Source: Dactylorhiza incarnata
Lineage: Eukaryota; Streptophyta; Magnoliopsida; Asparagales; Orchidaceae
Assembly: GCA_033032865.1 (NCBI GenBank)
Contig: JAWHQI010000121.1
Location: forward strand, 5,704,001-5,768,000
Length of the DNA stretch: 64,000 nt
Reading direction: 5' to 3'
Both the position numbers and the translations under genes were made by a program. This document shows, piece by piece, positions 1-10,905 of this stretch. A model generated the notes under the pieces. That model saw nothing but the letters and a program-made list of their open reading frames with translations. It ran no database searches and was not told the DNA's origin. Each line of letters starts with the position of its first letter. Position 1 is the first letter of the stretch.

Positions 1-592
1 CCAACATATCCAACCTTGCCAGCCTCTCCAGAGATCAACCTGACCCCCCGTCTAGATGAGAGCCCGGGAACGGAATCGATCTGGGGCACTCCAGCACCAA
101 CATATCCAACCTTGCCAGCCTCTCCAGAGATCAACCTGACCCCCCGTCTAGATGAGAGCCCGGGAACGGAATCGATCTGGGGCACTCCAGCACCAACATA
201 TCCAACCTTGCCAGCCTCTCCAGAGATCAACCTGATCCCCCGTCTAGATGAGAGCCCGGGAACGGAATCGATCTGGGGCACTCCAGCACCAACATATCCA
301 ACCTTGCCAGCCTCTCCAGAGATCAACCTGACCCCCCCGTCTAGATGAGAGCCCGGGAACGGAATCGATCTGGGGCACTCCAGTTCCAACACATCCAACC
401 TTGCCAGCCTCTCCAGAGATCAACCTGACCCCCCGTCTAGATGAGAGCCCGGGAACGGAATCGACCTGGGGCACTCCAGCTCCAACATATCCAACCTTGC
501 CAGCCTCTCCAGAGATCAACCTGACCCCCCGTCTAGATGAGAGCCCGGGAACGGAATCGATCTGGGGCATTCCAGCCCCATCATATCCAACC
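1..592. repeat. 96-bp tandem repeat array, about 6.2 copies
   Basis: Units start at 1, 97, 193, 289, 386, 482 and 578. Each unit is 96 bp, and one extra C in the fourth unit shifts the register. Ninety-six is divisible by three, so both strands stay open over several units and give spurious repetitive proteins of 32-residue period. The array lies 68 bp beyond the stop of the minus-strand gag-pol at 660, in the 3' untranslated part of Gypsy-1 before its off-window 3' LTR. Tandem arrays in this place are known for Tat-lineage elements. Copies differ by only a few substitutions, so the array is young. It may continue past the window edge. Confidence 0.93.
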
Positions 593-659
593 TCTGCTGT
601 CAGACAAACATGCGAGTCATAATCATCAATGAATGTAATAATTTCATAAAAAGGAACTC

Positions 660-2494
660 TCAGGGGTAAAACCTTTTCAAATCGTCTCCACTTCTAGCTC
701 GGCCGAGAGATACCCCTTCCACATTCTGGAGATGGTATCCCCCGGACCTGAGCACCTCACTTACAATATATGGCCCTTCCCAGTTGGGTTGAAGCTTACC
801 CAGGGTGGCTCCTCTCCCGGCCGCATCCACCTTTTTCAACACCAAGTCACCTTTTTCAAACTGCTTCACCCTGACGTGGTGATCGAAATACTTGGCCATT
901 CTTCTCTTGGTTTCCTCTTGTCGAATAGCCGCTAGATCGCGAAGCTCTTCGACCAGGTCTAGGGACAACCTTTGCTCGGCTCCGTTCTCCATCATCCATT
1001 CTTCATCTCCTTCACCTGCAGCAATCACCCGGGGAGTTTTCACCTCGAATTCTACCGGGATCACCGCCTCCGAACCATGGGAGAGCTTGAAGGGAGTCTC
1101 TCCCATAGCCGTATTCGGGGTGGTCCTCAGGGCCCATAAGACCGAGGGCAGTTGCTCGGCCCAGTTCCCTCGGAGGTTTTCTACTTTCTTTTTGAGTAAG
1201 TTGACAATAATCTTGTTAGCCGCTTCCACCTGACCATTACTCCTTGGGTGGTGGACCGACGCGAACCTGAGGTCAATGCCGAGCTGAGTACAGAAGTTGA
1301 CGAATTCTTCACTAGCGAACTGCGGCCCGTTGTCTGTTACTATGGCGAGTGGGAGCCCATGCCTGCAAATAATTTCTCCCCACACAAAAATTCTTACTAC
1401 TTGGGATGTTACCTTCGCTAGTGCTTTCACTTCTACCCACTTGGAGAAATAATCGATCATCACGAGTAAGAACCTCCGCTGGCCACTAGCTTGGGGAAAA
1501 GGACCGACCAGGTCCAATCCCCATATGGCAAAGGGCCACGGGGCCGTGATGGTTCGGAGCCTTTGGGCGGGGAGGAGTTGGAGTGGAGCATAGAGTTGGC
1601 ATTTCGGGCATTTTCTTGCGAACTCCGCCGCATCCTTGCTGAGAGTAGGCCAAAAGTATCCTTGTCTTAATACCCTCCCCTCCAGGGTTCGGCTCCCAGA
1701 GTGACTGCCACATTCCCCCGAATGGATCTCTTCCAGGACCCTCGGGGCCTCCTCCTCCGATACACAATGGGCAAGGAGCCCCGAAAGTGTTTTCCTGTAC
1801 AGTCCTCCTGCATGTAAAGAATAATAGACCGATTTGTACCTGAAGTGCCGTTTATCCATGTCCTCCTCCGGGAACTTCCCCGAGGACAGGAAAGTGATGA
1901 AGGGATCCATCCATGAAGCCCGCTGATCCACTTCCATCAGCTCCCCTTCTTCGATAGAGGGTCGGAAGAGTTCTGAGACCGTCCCTCCTGCCCGTGGACC
2001 AAATTTGGCCAGGAGGTCGGCCCGGGCACTCTCCTCCCTCGGAACATGCTTGATGGAAAAGGTTCGGAACTGTCCGACGACCTCTTTGACCTTCTCCAGA
2101 TACCGCAGGAGGGTGGAGTCCTTTGCCTCATACTCTCCCTTGATCTGGCATGCCACTATCATGGAGTCTGTTGAGACCTCTACGTCTAGTATTCCCAGTT
2201 CTCTAGCTAGCCGAAGGCCAGCTATGACCGCTTCATATTCGGCCTGGTTATTGGTGATCGGGAAGTGGATGTTCAAAGCTTACTCGATTCTCGTTCCTTG
2301 GGGGCTCATTAGGATGATTCCACCCCCGCATGAGTGCTTCCCTGATGCTCCGTCAACCAATATCTTCCACGCGACCGGGGGGGTGGTTCATGCTCCCCCA
2401 CCTCTGTCGTGTAGTCCACCATGAAATCTGCCACTGCTTGCGCTTTGATCGAGACCCTGGGCACAAAAGATATGTTGAATTCGCTTAGCTCCAC
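660..2494 (-). pseudogene. Gypsy-1 pol, 3' part: second RNase H and integrase (frameshifted)
   Basis: Positions 660-2276 form one open frame of 538 residues. It starts inside the second, archaeal-type RNase H (FPITNNQAEYEA, then STDS) and runs into integrase: an H-H-C-C zinc finger (HSGSRTL through CPKCQLYA), catalytic Asp in GLDLVGPF, catalytic Asp in IVTDNGPQF and catalytic Glu in SNGQVEAANK. It ends with the usual SGDDLKRFYP at 660. Upstream, 2309-2494 encodes the linker ELSEFNISF in another frame, and WKILVDGASG (first catalytic Asp of the second RNase H) lies near 2345-2375. A TAA at about 2282 stands where relatives have Gln, a C-to-T change, and a one-base loss in a C-run near 2380 breaks the frame. 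All integrase and RNase H catalytic residues remain. The true protein is a fused polyprotein, so the apparent start at 2276 is an artefact. Confidence 0.9.
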
Positions 2495-5400
2495 GGACCA
2501 CTTCGCCAGCTTCCCGAGTGTTCAACACCCTCTAAGACCTTCCGGAGAGGGTGATCCGTCACTACTTGAATTGAATGTGCCTGGAAGTAAGGTCGAAGCC
2601 TCCGGGCTGATACCACCAAAGCAAACGCTAACTTCTCCAAGATGGGATATCGGAGCTCTGCTTTCCTTAACACTCGGCTGACATAATAGATGGGGAGTTG
2701 CCTCCTCCCTTCTTCTCGAATCAGGATGGAGCTTACCGCTTCGGCCCCTACTCCTAGGTAGAGGAACAGATCTTCCCCCATCCTCGGTCCCTGAAGCAGA
2801 GGGGTCTGAGTGAGCTGCCTCTTCAAAGCTTGGAAAGCCTCTTCACACTCCGGGCCCCACTCGAACTTCTTATTTCCCCGCAGCACCTTGAAGAAGGGCG
2901 CATACTTCTCTCCTGCTTTGGATAGAAATCTGCTGAGTCCGGCCAGCTTGCCTGTCAGGCTCTGGATCTCTTTTGCACTCCTCGGCGATCCCAACTCCAT
3001 GATAGCCTTCACCTTGTCTGGATTAGGCTCCACCCCTGCCGGGGTGAGTAGATGACCCAAGAATTTTCCACGGCCGACCCCGAAGATGCACTTCAAAGGG
3101 TTGAGCCTCATTTTGTATTTCCGTAAGGTTTTGAAGGTTTCTTCCAGGTCTCGGACATGAGAACTGAGGTCTTGACATTTAACCATGAGATCATCAACGT
3201 ACACCTCCAAGTTCCTTCCCTTCTGGTCCCGGAAGACCCTATCCATCATCCGCTGGTAGGTGGCTCCAGCGTTCTTGAGCCCAAAGGGCATCATTTTGTA
3301 ACTGTAGCACCCATCCCCGGTGATGAAAGAGACGTCTTTGATATCCGGAGGGTGCATGCGGATTTGATGATAACCTGAAAATGCATCTAAAAAAGACATC
3401 ACAGGGAAACCGACGGCTGAATCAACCAGCGCGTCGATCCGAGGCAGAGGGTAACAATCCTTGGGGCATGATTTATTAAGCAAGGAAAAATCAATACACA
3501 TGCGCCACTTACCTCCCCCTTTCTTTACCATTACTACATTGGAGACCCAGCCTGGGTACTGGATCTCCGATACAAACCCTGCCTCTAGGAGTTTACCCAC
3601 CTCTTCGCGGATGGGCTCTTCCATCTTTCCCGCCACGGGCCTCCTCCTTTGGCGAACGGGGCGAGTGCCAGGTTCGATGTTGAGACGATGGCATGCCACG
3701 TCCGCATCAATCCCGGGCATCTCCGCGGCGCTCCAAGCGAAGACGTCTATATTCTCTTGAACGCAGGCGAGGATCTCCTCCTGCTCCTTTGGGCCGAGCT
3801 TTCCGCTGACCCGGACTTTCTCTACCACCCCCGACCGGGTGGTGACTTCCAGCTCCATGACCTCGTCCACGGCCTCCAGCCGGGACTGCTCCTCCCAAGC
3901 CTTCTCTCCTCCCCCCTTGGCAAACACTTGGGTTTCTTCTTCCTCCTCTTCCTCCACCATCATTACTTCCTCTGCCCCTCCTCTCGGGGCCTCCTCCTCA
4001 TCTCCTCCTGCTCCTTCCTCCTCCCGGGGTTCTACGGCAACCCCCTCCTGGGCACGAACTTCTCTCTCCTTCTCCTCTTCCCTCTCCTCCGCCTTCTCAG
4101 ACTCTTCTGCCTTCCCCTCCGGGGTCTCCTCTTCCTTCCCTTCTTCACCCACTTTCTCCATACTTCCGGCCTCGGCCGCTCCCTCCATTACCTGATCCAG
4201 CTTCTCCGCTTCTTCCATCCACGAGATGGTGTTGACAGCCGTCACATAGCACTGTCTCGCCACCTTGGGGTCTCCTCTCACCCGAATCTGGACTCCCCCC
4301 AGATTGAACTTGAGGCACTGATGGAAAGTAGACGGGACGCAGCGGAAGGCGCTGATGAGCGGCCGTCCGAAAATAGCGCTGTAGCTGCTCGGGGCGTCCA
4401 CTATGACAAAGCGGCAGTTCCGAGACTGCCCGCCTAGGACCACGTGTAGCCCCACCCCTCCTTCTACCTCCTTCCTCTCCCCGGAGAACCCAAACAGAGG
4501 GCCGTCCGAGGCTAGCACCCTCTTGCTCTCCACCTTCATCTCGTCAAATGCCTTTTTGAAGATGACATTGATGGAGCTTCCATTGTCGACGAGGACTCTG
4601 GATACCGTGAAATTCTCGATGGCGGTCTGAATGACCAGCGCATCGCAAAAAGGGTCCTCGTGACCCGGCATGTCTTTCTGGGAGAACATGATCTTTTCGG
4701 CCGGGGGTGGAGCGGTGGATGTGGAAGCTACGCTCCTTCGGTAGATGGTATGGAGGCTAGCCTTGCGGGTTGCCTCCAACCCTACCCCCCCATGGATCAC
4801 CCCGATCCCTCCTCGACTCCCCACGTCGGCTCTATCCTCACATCTTTCTTCATCTTCCTCCCGAGGTTCGACCTCCACGATTCTCACCGGCGGCTGCTGC
4901 CGCGGCGCGGGCGCTCTGCCCCTTTTCACCTCCAGGAACTCCGGGCAGGTGTCTGTTGCGTGTCCTTCCTCATCATGGAAAAGACAATAGGGCAACGCGA
5001 CTTCTCCTGCCCCGGCGTCCTCCCCCCTGTTTCTCCTTCTTCTGGCTGCTGCTGCTGCTGCTTCTGTTTCTCTCCTTCCTCTTCCTCTTCCTCGGCCGAT
5101 CGCCATGGCCTGCTGAGGTGGAGGAGGCATCTGCATCAGGACCTGCCTCCACCCCAACTGCTGAGGTCTTCCCTGACCCCCGAAGTGGTTACCCCTCCCC
5201 GGAGCATAACCCCTTCCTTGCCCTTGCATTCCCCCACCATGCTGCCTCCATCCCCCTTCTGGGGCCCTGGGCTCTTCCCTTCTCCTGGCGTCTTGCTGCT
5301 TGACCTCCGGCTCACTGAGCTTCTCAAGCCTCCTAGTGAGCTCCGGGTTGGCCTCTTCGCTCGCTACCTCCTCCGCCACCCTCTCCATCAGCTCTTCATA

Positions 5401-6360
5401 GGAGACAGGGGCCCTCCTCTTTAGCGCCATCTTGAAAAAGCTTTCTTTTAGCCCGACCGTGAAGGCGAGCTGGAGTGCGAACCCTGGCACCTCCTGCATA
5501 AGCAGCACCTCCTCTTGGAACCGATCTGCGTACCGAGCCAACGACTCCTTCGGCTCCTGCTTCACTTTGAAAAGAGAATCGGCATCCTTCTTTCTCTTCT
5601 TGGATGTTGAGAATCTCAACAAGAAGCTTCGACGCAGGTCGTCGAAAGCATATATCGAACCCGCAGGGAGCTGGTGGAACCAGTCTCTAGCCTTCTCCTT
5701 AAGAGTGACGGCGAAGAGCCGACACTTAAAAGCATCAGACATCGGCCGGATAGAGACCGAATCCTCGAAAGATTGCAAATGCTGGACTGGGTCATCCCTA
5801 CCGTGGTAGTATACCCTGTCCCACTCCCCGAACCCCGCTGGGACGGGCGCGGATAACACCAACTCGCAGAAGGGGCTTCCCCCTACCATCTTCCTGTCCG
5901 GTTCTGTTCGCCCCCCAAGCTCCCCTATCAAACTTGAACTCGCGGGGACAACATTCGCGAGTACGAGGCTCGCTCGCACCACCCCCACAGTCACAGCGTC
6001 CTCCTGACGCGCATTCGCATGCTCCGCGCTCGCATGCGCCGTACTGGCCTGTACCGCGCTCGCCGGAGCCGCACTCGCTGGAGTGGCAAACAACACTCGC
6101 CCCTCCAGGTCTTGCCCTGATCCCATGGCCACTTCTTTTCCAATCCTCCCCCCCCCCCCCCCCCCCCCCGGAGCGTTCTCGCCGATCGCCGCTGGGGAAG
6201 GGACCACCTGAGGCATCGGGGTCGCGATCTCGCTTCGCAATGCCGCGACCGCGAACCCCAAAGTGTCAAGCATCTCCCTCCTGAAGTCCGTTAGCATCCT
6301 CGTCATCACCTCCTGGGGGGTTTCTCCCAACCCCTCGCCCTGATCTTCCTCTCCTGCCAT
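2485..6360 (-). pseudogene. Gypsy-1 gag-protease-RT-RNase H, frameshifted at its end
   Basis: This is an open frame of about 1290 residues. I take the ATG at 6358-6360 (MAGEEDQGEG) rather than the GTG at 6393. Gag comes first, including a Gly run coded by a 20-base homopolymer at about 6149-6168, a capsid-like region (FCELVLSAPVPAGF, ARDWFHQLP), an Arg/Gly-rich stretch and a Cys/His knuckle (PYCLFHDEEGHATDTC). Protease follows with VLVDNGSS, then an acidic Glu-rich linker. RT has WRMCIDFSLLNKSCPKDCYP, FLDAFSGYHQ and the intact YVDD. RNase H runs to VTDHPLRKVLE. The frame ends at 2485 because one base is missing near 2508; the next frame resumes with LAKW/ELSEFN. This is a polyprotein cut by its own protease for retrotransposition. 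Codon third positions are strongly G/C. Confidence 0.92.
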
Positions 6361-6397
6361 AATCCTTCCCTGGAACGTTCTTGGACCAGCCACGCTC

Positions 6398-6416
6398 CAC
6401 GCTCACCGCACCAAGA
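6398..6416 (-). other. Possible primer binding site of Gypsy-1
   Basis: Immediately inside the LTR end the minus strand reads tcTTGGTGCGGTGAGC. TGG two to three bases from the LTR is the usual PBS start, but I cannot assign the tRNA. The gag ATG follows only about 40 bases later, an unusually short leader. Confidence 0.45.
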
Positions 6417-6718
6417 TGTTGAATCCGATTTCTCGATTCCTAAGGAGCTCGGGTCCCCCAACGAAGGCTGAGGGGCGGCTAGCCCTTACTTGTCCCTCGG
6501 AAAGAGAGGGCTGAAGATTCGGAACAGTAGACTAAGACCTTAGTCTCGGCAAGGAGGTCCCTCCACTAACCCGGAAGATCGTTGAGCGCTTCCCCTCCCA
6601 AGCCAAAGCCAAGACTCGGGCACCTTGGAGAGCTACAGAGCCAACCAAGAAGACCTAGGGGGAGAGAGAGAGCTCAAGGATTCTGAACCGGAATCTCTTC
6701 CCAAGGTGCCCTTTAGGT

Positions 6719-6728
6719 CTATTTATAG
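6719..6728 (-). promoter_or_regulatory. TATA box of the Gypsy-1 LTR promoter
   Basis: The minus strand reads CTATAAATAG. It lies about 360 bases before the gag ATG and inside the LTR, as expected for the U3/R border. Confidence 0.6.
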
Positions 6729-7011
6729 ATTTTGGATTTGTGGTCTGCCAATAGCCAAATCCCGCTGTACGTTTTTACTATCCGCACCCTGGTTTGGTCT
6801 GCCAACAGCCAAATCCCGCTGTTCTGAGGGGCTAAATGCAGACCTTCGGGGGCATTTTGGTAAAGGACCGTTTCTGGTACTGACGATCTGATGACTCCAA
6901 GCTGACTTGCGAGCACGGGGCTCGCTAACTGTGGCGAAAAGCTCATCCAACCCTCGGCTCGTCTGTTTACCCGGCAGAGCTCGGCTAGCCCTACGGTGTA
7001 CCGCCTACACC

Positions 7012-7475
7012 GGCTCGCCCGCTTCCTGGGCGCGAGCTCCAAAATTGCTATCCGCAGACCATTTGCACGGGCTCGCCCGCTTCCTGGGCGCGAGCCTAGA
7101 AATTACTATCCGCAGACCACTAAAACCGGCTCGCCCGCTTCCTGGGCGCGAGCCTAGAAATTACTATCCGCAGACCACTAAAACCGGCTCGCCCGCTTCC
7201 TGGGCGCGAGCCTAGAAATTACTATCCGCAGACCACTAAAACCGGCTCGCCCGCTTCCTGGGCGCGAGCCTAGAAATTACTATCCGCAGACCACTTCCAC
7301 GGGCTCGCCCGCTTCCTGGACGCGGGCCCTAAAATTGCTATACGCAGACCACTCCTGGCTGGCTCGCCCGCGACCTGGGCGAAGCCCACTGGATGCGATC
7401 CGCATCCCGACCTGGCTGGCTCGCTCGCGACTTGAGCCAAACCCCCAAACGGATCTGGTTCGCCCGCTTCTAATT
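7012..7475. repeat. 58-bp tandem repeat inside the Gypsy-1 LTR
   Basis: Units beginning ggctcgcccgcttcctgg start at 7012, 7070, 7128, 7186, 7244, 7302, about 7361 and about 7418, so the period is 58 bp over about eight copies. The central four are nearly identical and the outer ones diverge. On the minus strand the array lies upstream of the TATA box, so each LTR copy carries it in U3. Confidence 0.92.
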
Positions 7476-7561
7476 TGCACCCCCAAACTGTCTATTTGCA
7501 CCCCCGACCTCGGAGTTTACCCGGCGAACATCAGGGTTGTACAGGTCACTTTTGTATAACA

Positions 7562-8214
7562 TGTGATATGACTTTCACACATTAAGCCACAAATTCATTA
7601 ATGAATCAAAGTGAATAAAATTAAGTAAAAGCCATATCATCTCTCCAGTGACCTATCTATCCTCTTTATTTTTAAACCTTCTAAATCTATTACCTTTAAA
7701 AGTCTTATACATCATTATAAATTAATTACTAAATGTTTATATGATATTATCATGACTATAATTGTCAAAAAAAAGGGGGTTAAAGGAAAATTAGGGGTCA
7801 TAGGCTAAATGTATAAAATGTACAAGTGGTTGATTATTTATTTAATATCCTTGTGTCATTTGATAGCCTCTAATATGTTTAATCATAATCATGAAAAATC
7901 GGAATTGAAAAATCACAAAAATCATATGTTTTTAAACAAAAACCAAAATCAAATTTATAAAAATATGCGAGATTTTGACGCAAACTTCAAACGATCATAA
8001 CTTTTGATCCACTTGTCCAATTTTCAACCATAATAACTTTTCAGAATGAGGTCGAGAAGCTCTATGCAATAGCAAACTAGCTTTGCTAGTTTGAGTTCAT
8101 TTGGACCCTCAAAATTGCCAAAATTCAACTCTGTTTAGAAGTTATCTCAGTTTTTTCTTTTTCAGCAATTTTTTTTTGGTGTCTGCGGATTTTATGTCAC
8201 AGGCCTCTGTGTCC
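7562..8214. other. AT-rich noncoding DNA
   Basis: No coding frame of note. A perfect small hairpin (aaactagc-ttt-gctagttt) lies near 8080-8098. The stretch separates the Gypsy-1 LTR from the left inverted arm. Confidence 0.5.
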
Positions 8215-8588
8215 CCTTCCAACAAATCATTTGCATGTCATCTTTACATAACCTTGGACCTTATTACCATAAATTTTTCATTCTAAAGAAAAATAGAATA
8301 ATGAAAATTAAAGTCATGAAAATTATATATTTATATATGTTTTTGTTTAATATTCAAAAACCAAAGAGAAAATTTATAAAACCTTTCAAAAATAACCAAA
8401 AAATAGTTTCTTATTGTATTCATTATTCACCTTACAATCTTTCTCTTTAATATTTTGAAAAGGTTGAATAAGAATTGTTTTATATATTTCACTTAAAATA
8501 ATTAATTATGAGTATCAAAATTTCTATGTGATAAAATTAATGATCATAATTATGAAATATCAAAAGATCTTTTAATTAAAACATTACA
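8215..8588. repeat. Left arm of a long inverted repeat
   Basis: This segment matches the reverse complement of 13408-13838. For example, aaagatcttttaatt near 8565 pairs with the same word near 13422, and ttaccataaatttttcattct near 8265 has its counterpart at about 13780. The right arm has a roughly 55-bp insertion at about 13717-13775. The arms enclose Sire-1 and its flanks. They could be TIRs of a larger element or two opposite copies of an AT-rich repeat. Confidence 0.7.
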
Positions 8589-8979
8589 CATAATTACAAA
8601 AGATCATTTTGGTCTTAACATATGATTTGTGATCATGATAATTATATGAATAAATTATGTATTGTGGTTGCTTGTATCTTACTATATCTAGACCTTAGAA
8701 TCACCTTGATATCAATAACATCAAATCAAATCATCACTTAATTCTAGGTCTACAATTTGAATTTCTATCAATTTAAAAGACATGCATTATTCTTATGGCA
8801 TAATATGAACGCATGATACTAGCATTATCAACTAATAAATATTATCATTCATGCTAGTTATCAATAATGTCATAATGAATCCATCTTAAAGTAGAAAAAT
8901 TGAAAGATAAAATAACTATGTGACTTTAAATTGTTTCCATAGGACAAAATGCTTAGGATGTCCATGATCATTCTCCCAC
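8589..8979. other. AT-rich noncoding DNA
   Basis: Nothing recognisable between the inverted arm and block A; no coding potential. Confidence 0.4.
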
Positions 8980-9230
8980 ATTATGTGTCTCACAATAGCG
9001 AGGGCGTAGGATTGTATGCATTAGAAAACCTAACCTCTAAGTCATGTCTTGTCCTTAACCAAGGAGGGTTCTAGTGGGGCCTTGCGAGGCACTGGGGGGA
9101 AAGAGTTCTAGGTTGAGCGTTCTCTAGTGTGTGCATATGGGATAAACATCCCATCCTACGACATGTGTGCAGCTCCTTATGCCCATCCGTCACTTAGTAC
9201 AGGGCTAGCGTGTAGACATATAGTTAGGGA
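8980..9230 (+). repeat. Block A repeat, copy 1
   Basis: This GC-richer island contains ggggccttgcgaggcactgg and gcccatccgtcacttagta. A second copy, clearly homologous but diverged, lies at 62790-63042 on the minus strand. Both copies run in the direction of their neighbouring Sirevirus but at different distances from its LTR (about 2.7 kb here, about 0.5 kb there). It is noncoding and of unknown nature. Confidence 0.8.
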
Positions 9231-9658
9231 ATTATAATCTATGACATACTTATATCATATATATATTACATACACTCTTTATGATTATATTATTCATGCA
9301 TTCTTGGTTTGATCGAACATACTTATATTGTGTTTTGCATATTTCATCATTTTTGAGCTTTAATGATCTTGTAAAACACAAATATATGAAAACCAAATAA
9401 AAATATAAAAACCATTTTTGAACAAATAAAACATGCTTAAATAGGCTTCTAACCATTTCCAACTTCTCTGAAATTTTTACAGTAAGAAGGTCTATATACA
9501 TACTACCCATTCCAAAGAAAAAAAAATTCAAAAATCTCAAAAAATAGAGACTGTTTGGGCGTTAACTAGTTAATGTCAGGCGTTATCTTTTTTGAGCAAA
9601 GTGAAATTATGTTTTTTCTAGCACATTTCTAGTATTTTTCTAATGAGTTTTCTCAGTT
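9231..9658. other. AT-rich noncoding DNA
   Basis: No gene. A stretch near 9558-9590 (gggcgttaactagttaatg, then caggcgtta) resembles the palindromic words of the Sire-1 LTR. Confidence 0.4.
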
Positions 9659-10067
9659 TTATTAAAGGCGTAAGGCGCACCGAGGAGCAAAGCGGTCCTA
9701 GAGCCTATGTGCAAGGCGCAGGCGCGCGCCTGAGGCACGTGAGGCGCAAAAATGGAAAAAAGATAAAATATAGCTTATTAAACATAAAAAAAACATATAA
9801 AAATAAATCTATCACCATATCAACACACTATAATTGCATACCAAAAATAATTAGCATTAAAAAATAAGATTTCAAAAATTACTGGGCAAAAAAATCTGTT
9901 GATGAAGCAAGGCGCGCCGAGGCACACTTGAGGCGCAACCGGGGCACATGCCGAGGCGCGCCGAAGGTGCGCCTAGGGCACATCGCCCGCCTTGCCTTGC
10001 AGAGGCGAGGTCCAGTGTGCCTGGTGCGCCCAGAGCCTGAGGCGCGCCTGAGGCGCGCCTTTCATAA
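9659..10067. mobile_element. MITE-like element with AGGCGC-rich ends
   Basis: The left end ttattaaaggcgtaaggcgc matches the reverse complement of the right end (ttatgaaaggcgcgcc). The ends are full of aggcgc/gcgcct words and the centre is AT-rich and noncoding. No target duplication is evident, so the boundaries and superfamily are uncertain. Confidence 0.5.
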
Positions 10068-10680
10068 CGTAGAACATATGTTGTTCTTAATTTATTAATT
10101 TTACTTCAAAATACATAAAAAATTCAAATAACACAAAATAATCAAAAATATGTTTTTGTTATTTATTTTACTTTAAATATTCACAAAAAACTATAGTTTG
10201 CCAATATGACTTCACAAAGAGCAAACATTTTTTATTTCAAAGGTCAAAATTGCTTTTGGCATATTCCCAAAGATTCTCTTCAATGTCTAATTTTAATTTC
10301 AAATTTTCTAAACATTGTTTTTTTCATGCCTTGACCTTAATCTGATTATGTGCAATGAAATAGTCTATAGATAATTGTGTAAGATTGCCTAGCATGCCTC
10401 TATGTATAAGTAATGTTTTATGTTAATCAATGATTCATACACTCACTAATTTTGGTAATCTACATTTGTTTATAATCTTAGTCTTGCATGATTGTATAGT
10501 GTAATAGTTTTAACACATTAAGTTGTATGTCTAAATTACCTACACCTTCATTCAAACAAAAATTTCTTGCACACATAGAAGTGTTATTTTAATAATATAA
10601 ATGTTTGCAACAATAGGTGAATTCGGAGACCTTTGGCCCAAACAAAAAAATTAATAAAATAATATGCCAAAGATAACTCC
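10068..10680. other. AT-rich noncoding DNA, probably Sire-1 internal region
   Basis: No open frame with recognisable product. It lies between the MITE-like element and the paired hairpins and is probably part of the Sire-1 3' region. Confidence 0.35.
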
Positions 10681-10905
10681 ACCAAGCACTACTCACCCTC
10701 CTGATAAGTCTTAATGAGCATTATGAGGTTGAGCACCTTGGAAAGAATTGTAAAGTGTCTTGTGAAAACATATTTTTTATCACTTCTATTTATACACCGG
10801 ATCACTAAAAATAAAATCTTATAAAAATGCTTATGTGATCCCCCAAACACTACTTCGCCCCCTGATAAGTCTTAATGAGCATTGTGTGGGCGAAGCACCT
10901 TGGTA
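10681..10905 (+). repeat. Two hairpins with the same loop and different stems
   Basis: Copy 1 has a stem of 10692-10700 with 10725-10733; copy 2 has 10853-10861 with 10887-10895. Both share the core ctgataagtcttaatgagca. The stem is CTCACCCTC/GAGGTTGAG in the first and CTTCGCCC/GGGCGAAG in the second, so the two arms have changed together. Outer ccaag/cttgg bases extend the first stem. They lie about 1.1 kb upstream of the Sire-1 3' LTR. Confidence 0.75.

Larger units (their letters stand above)
1..7561 (-). mobile_element. Gypsy-1: Ty3/Gypsy, Tat-type, partial (3' LTR off window)
   Basis: Read on the minus strand the order is 5' LTR (7561-6417), possible PBS, gag, protease, reverse transcriptase, RNase H, a second RNase H domain, integrase, then a 96-bp tandem array. 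The second RNase H between the first one and integrase marks the Tat/Ogre/Retand group. The 3' LTR lies beyond position 1, so LTR divergence and target duplication cannot be checked. The coding part is GC-rich and almost intact, unlike the decayed Gypsy-2, which suggests a fairly recent insertion. Confidence 0.92.
6417..7561 (-). repeat. Gypsy-1 5' LTR (about 1145 bp)
   Basis: On the minus strand the LTR starts TGTTATACAAAAG (plus-strand end 7561) and ends GGATTCAACA (6417), giving TG...CA ends directly before a PBS-like TGG. A TATA box lies at 6719-6728 on the minus strand. The U3 part carries a 58-bp minisatellite. Only one LTR is in the window, so the borders rest on the TG/CA ends and the position of gag. 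Confidence 0.75.

Noticed and set aside
16..622. Repetitive 32-residue proteins on both strands
   Set aside because: They follow from a 96-bp tandem unit divisible by three in an element's 3' untranslated region; they have no start/stop logic and no domain.
3649..5424. Long plus-strand frames of 262 and 254 residues
   Set aside because: They are antisense shadows of the GC-rich Gypsy-1 gag-pol, whose strong third-position G/C bias suppresses stops.
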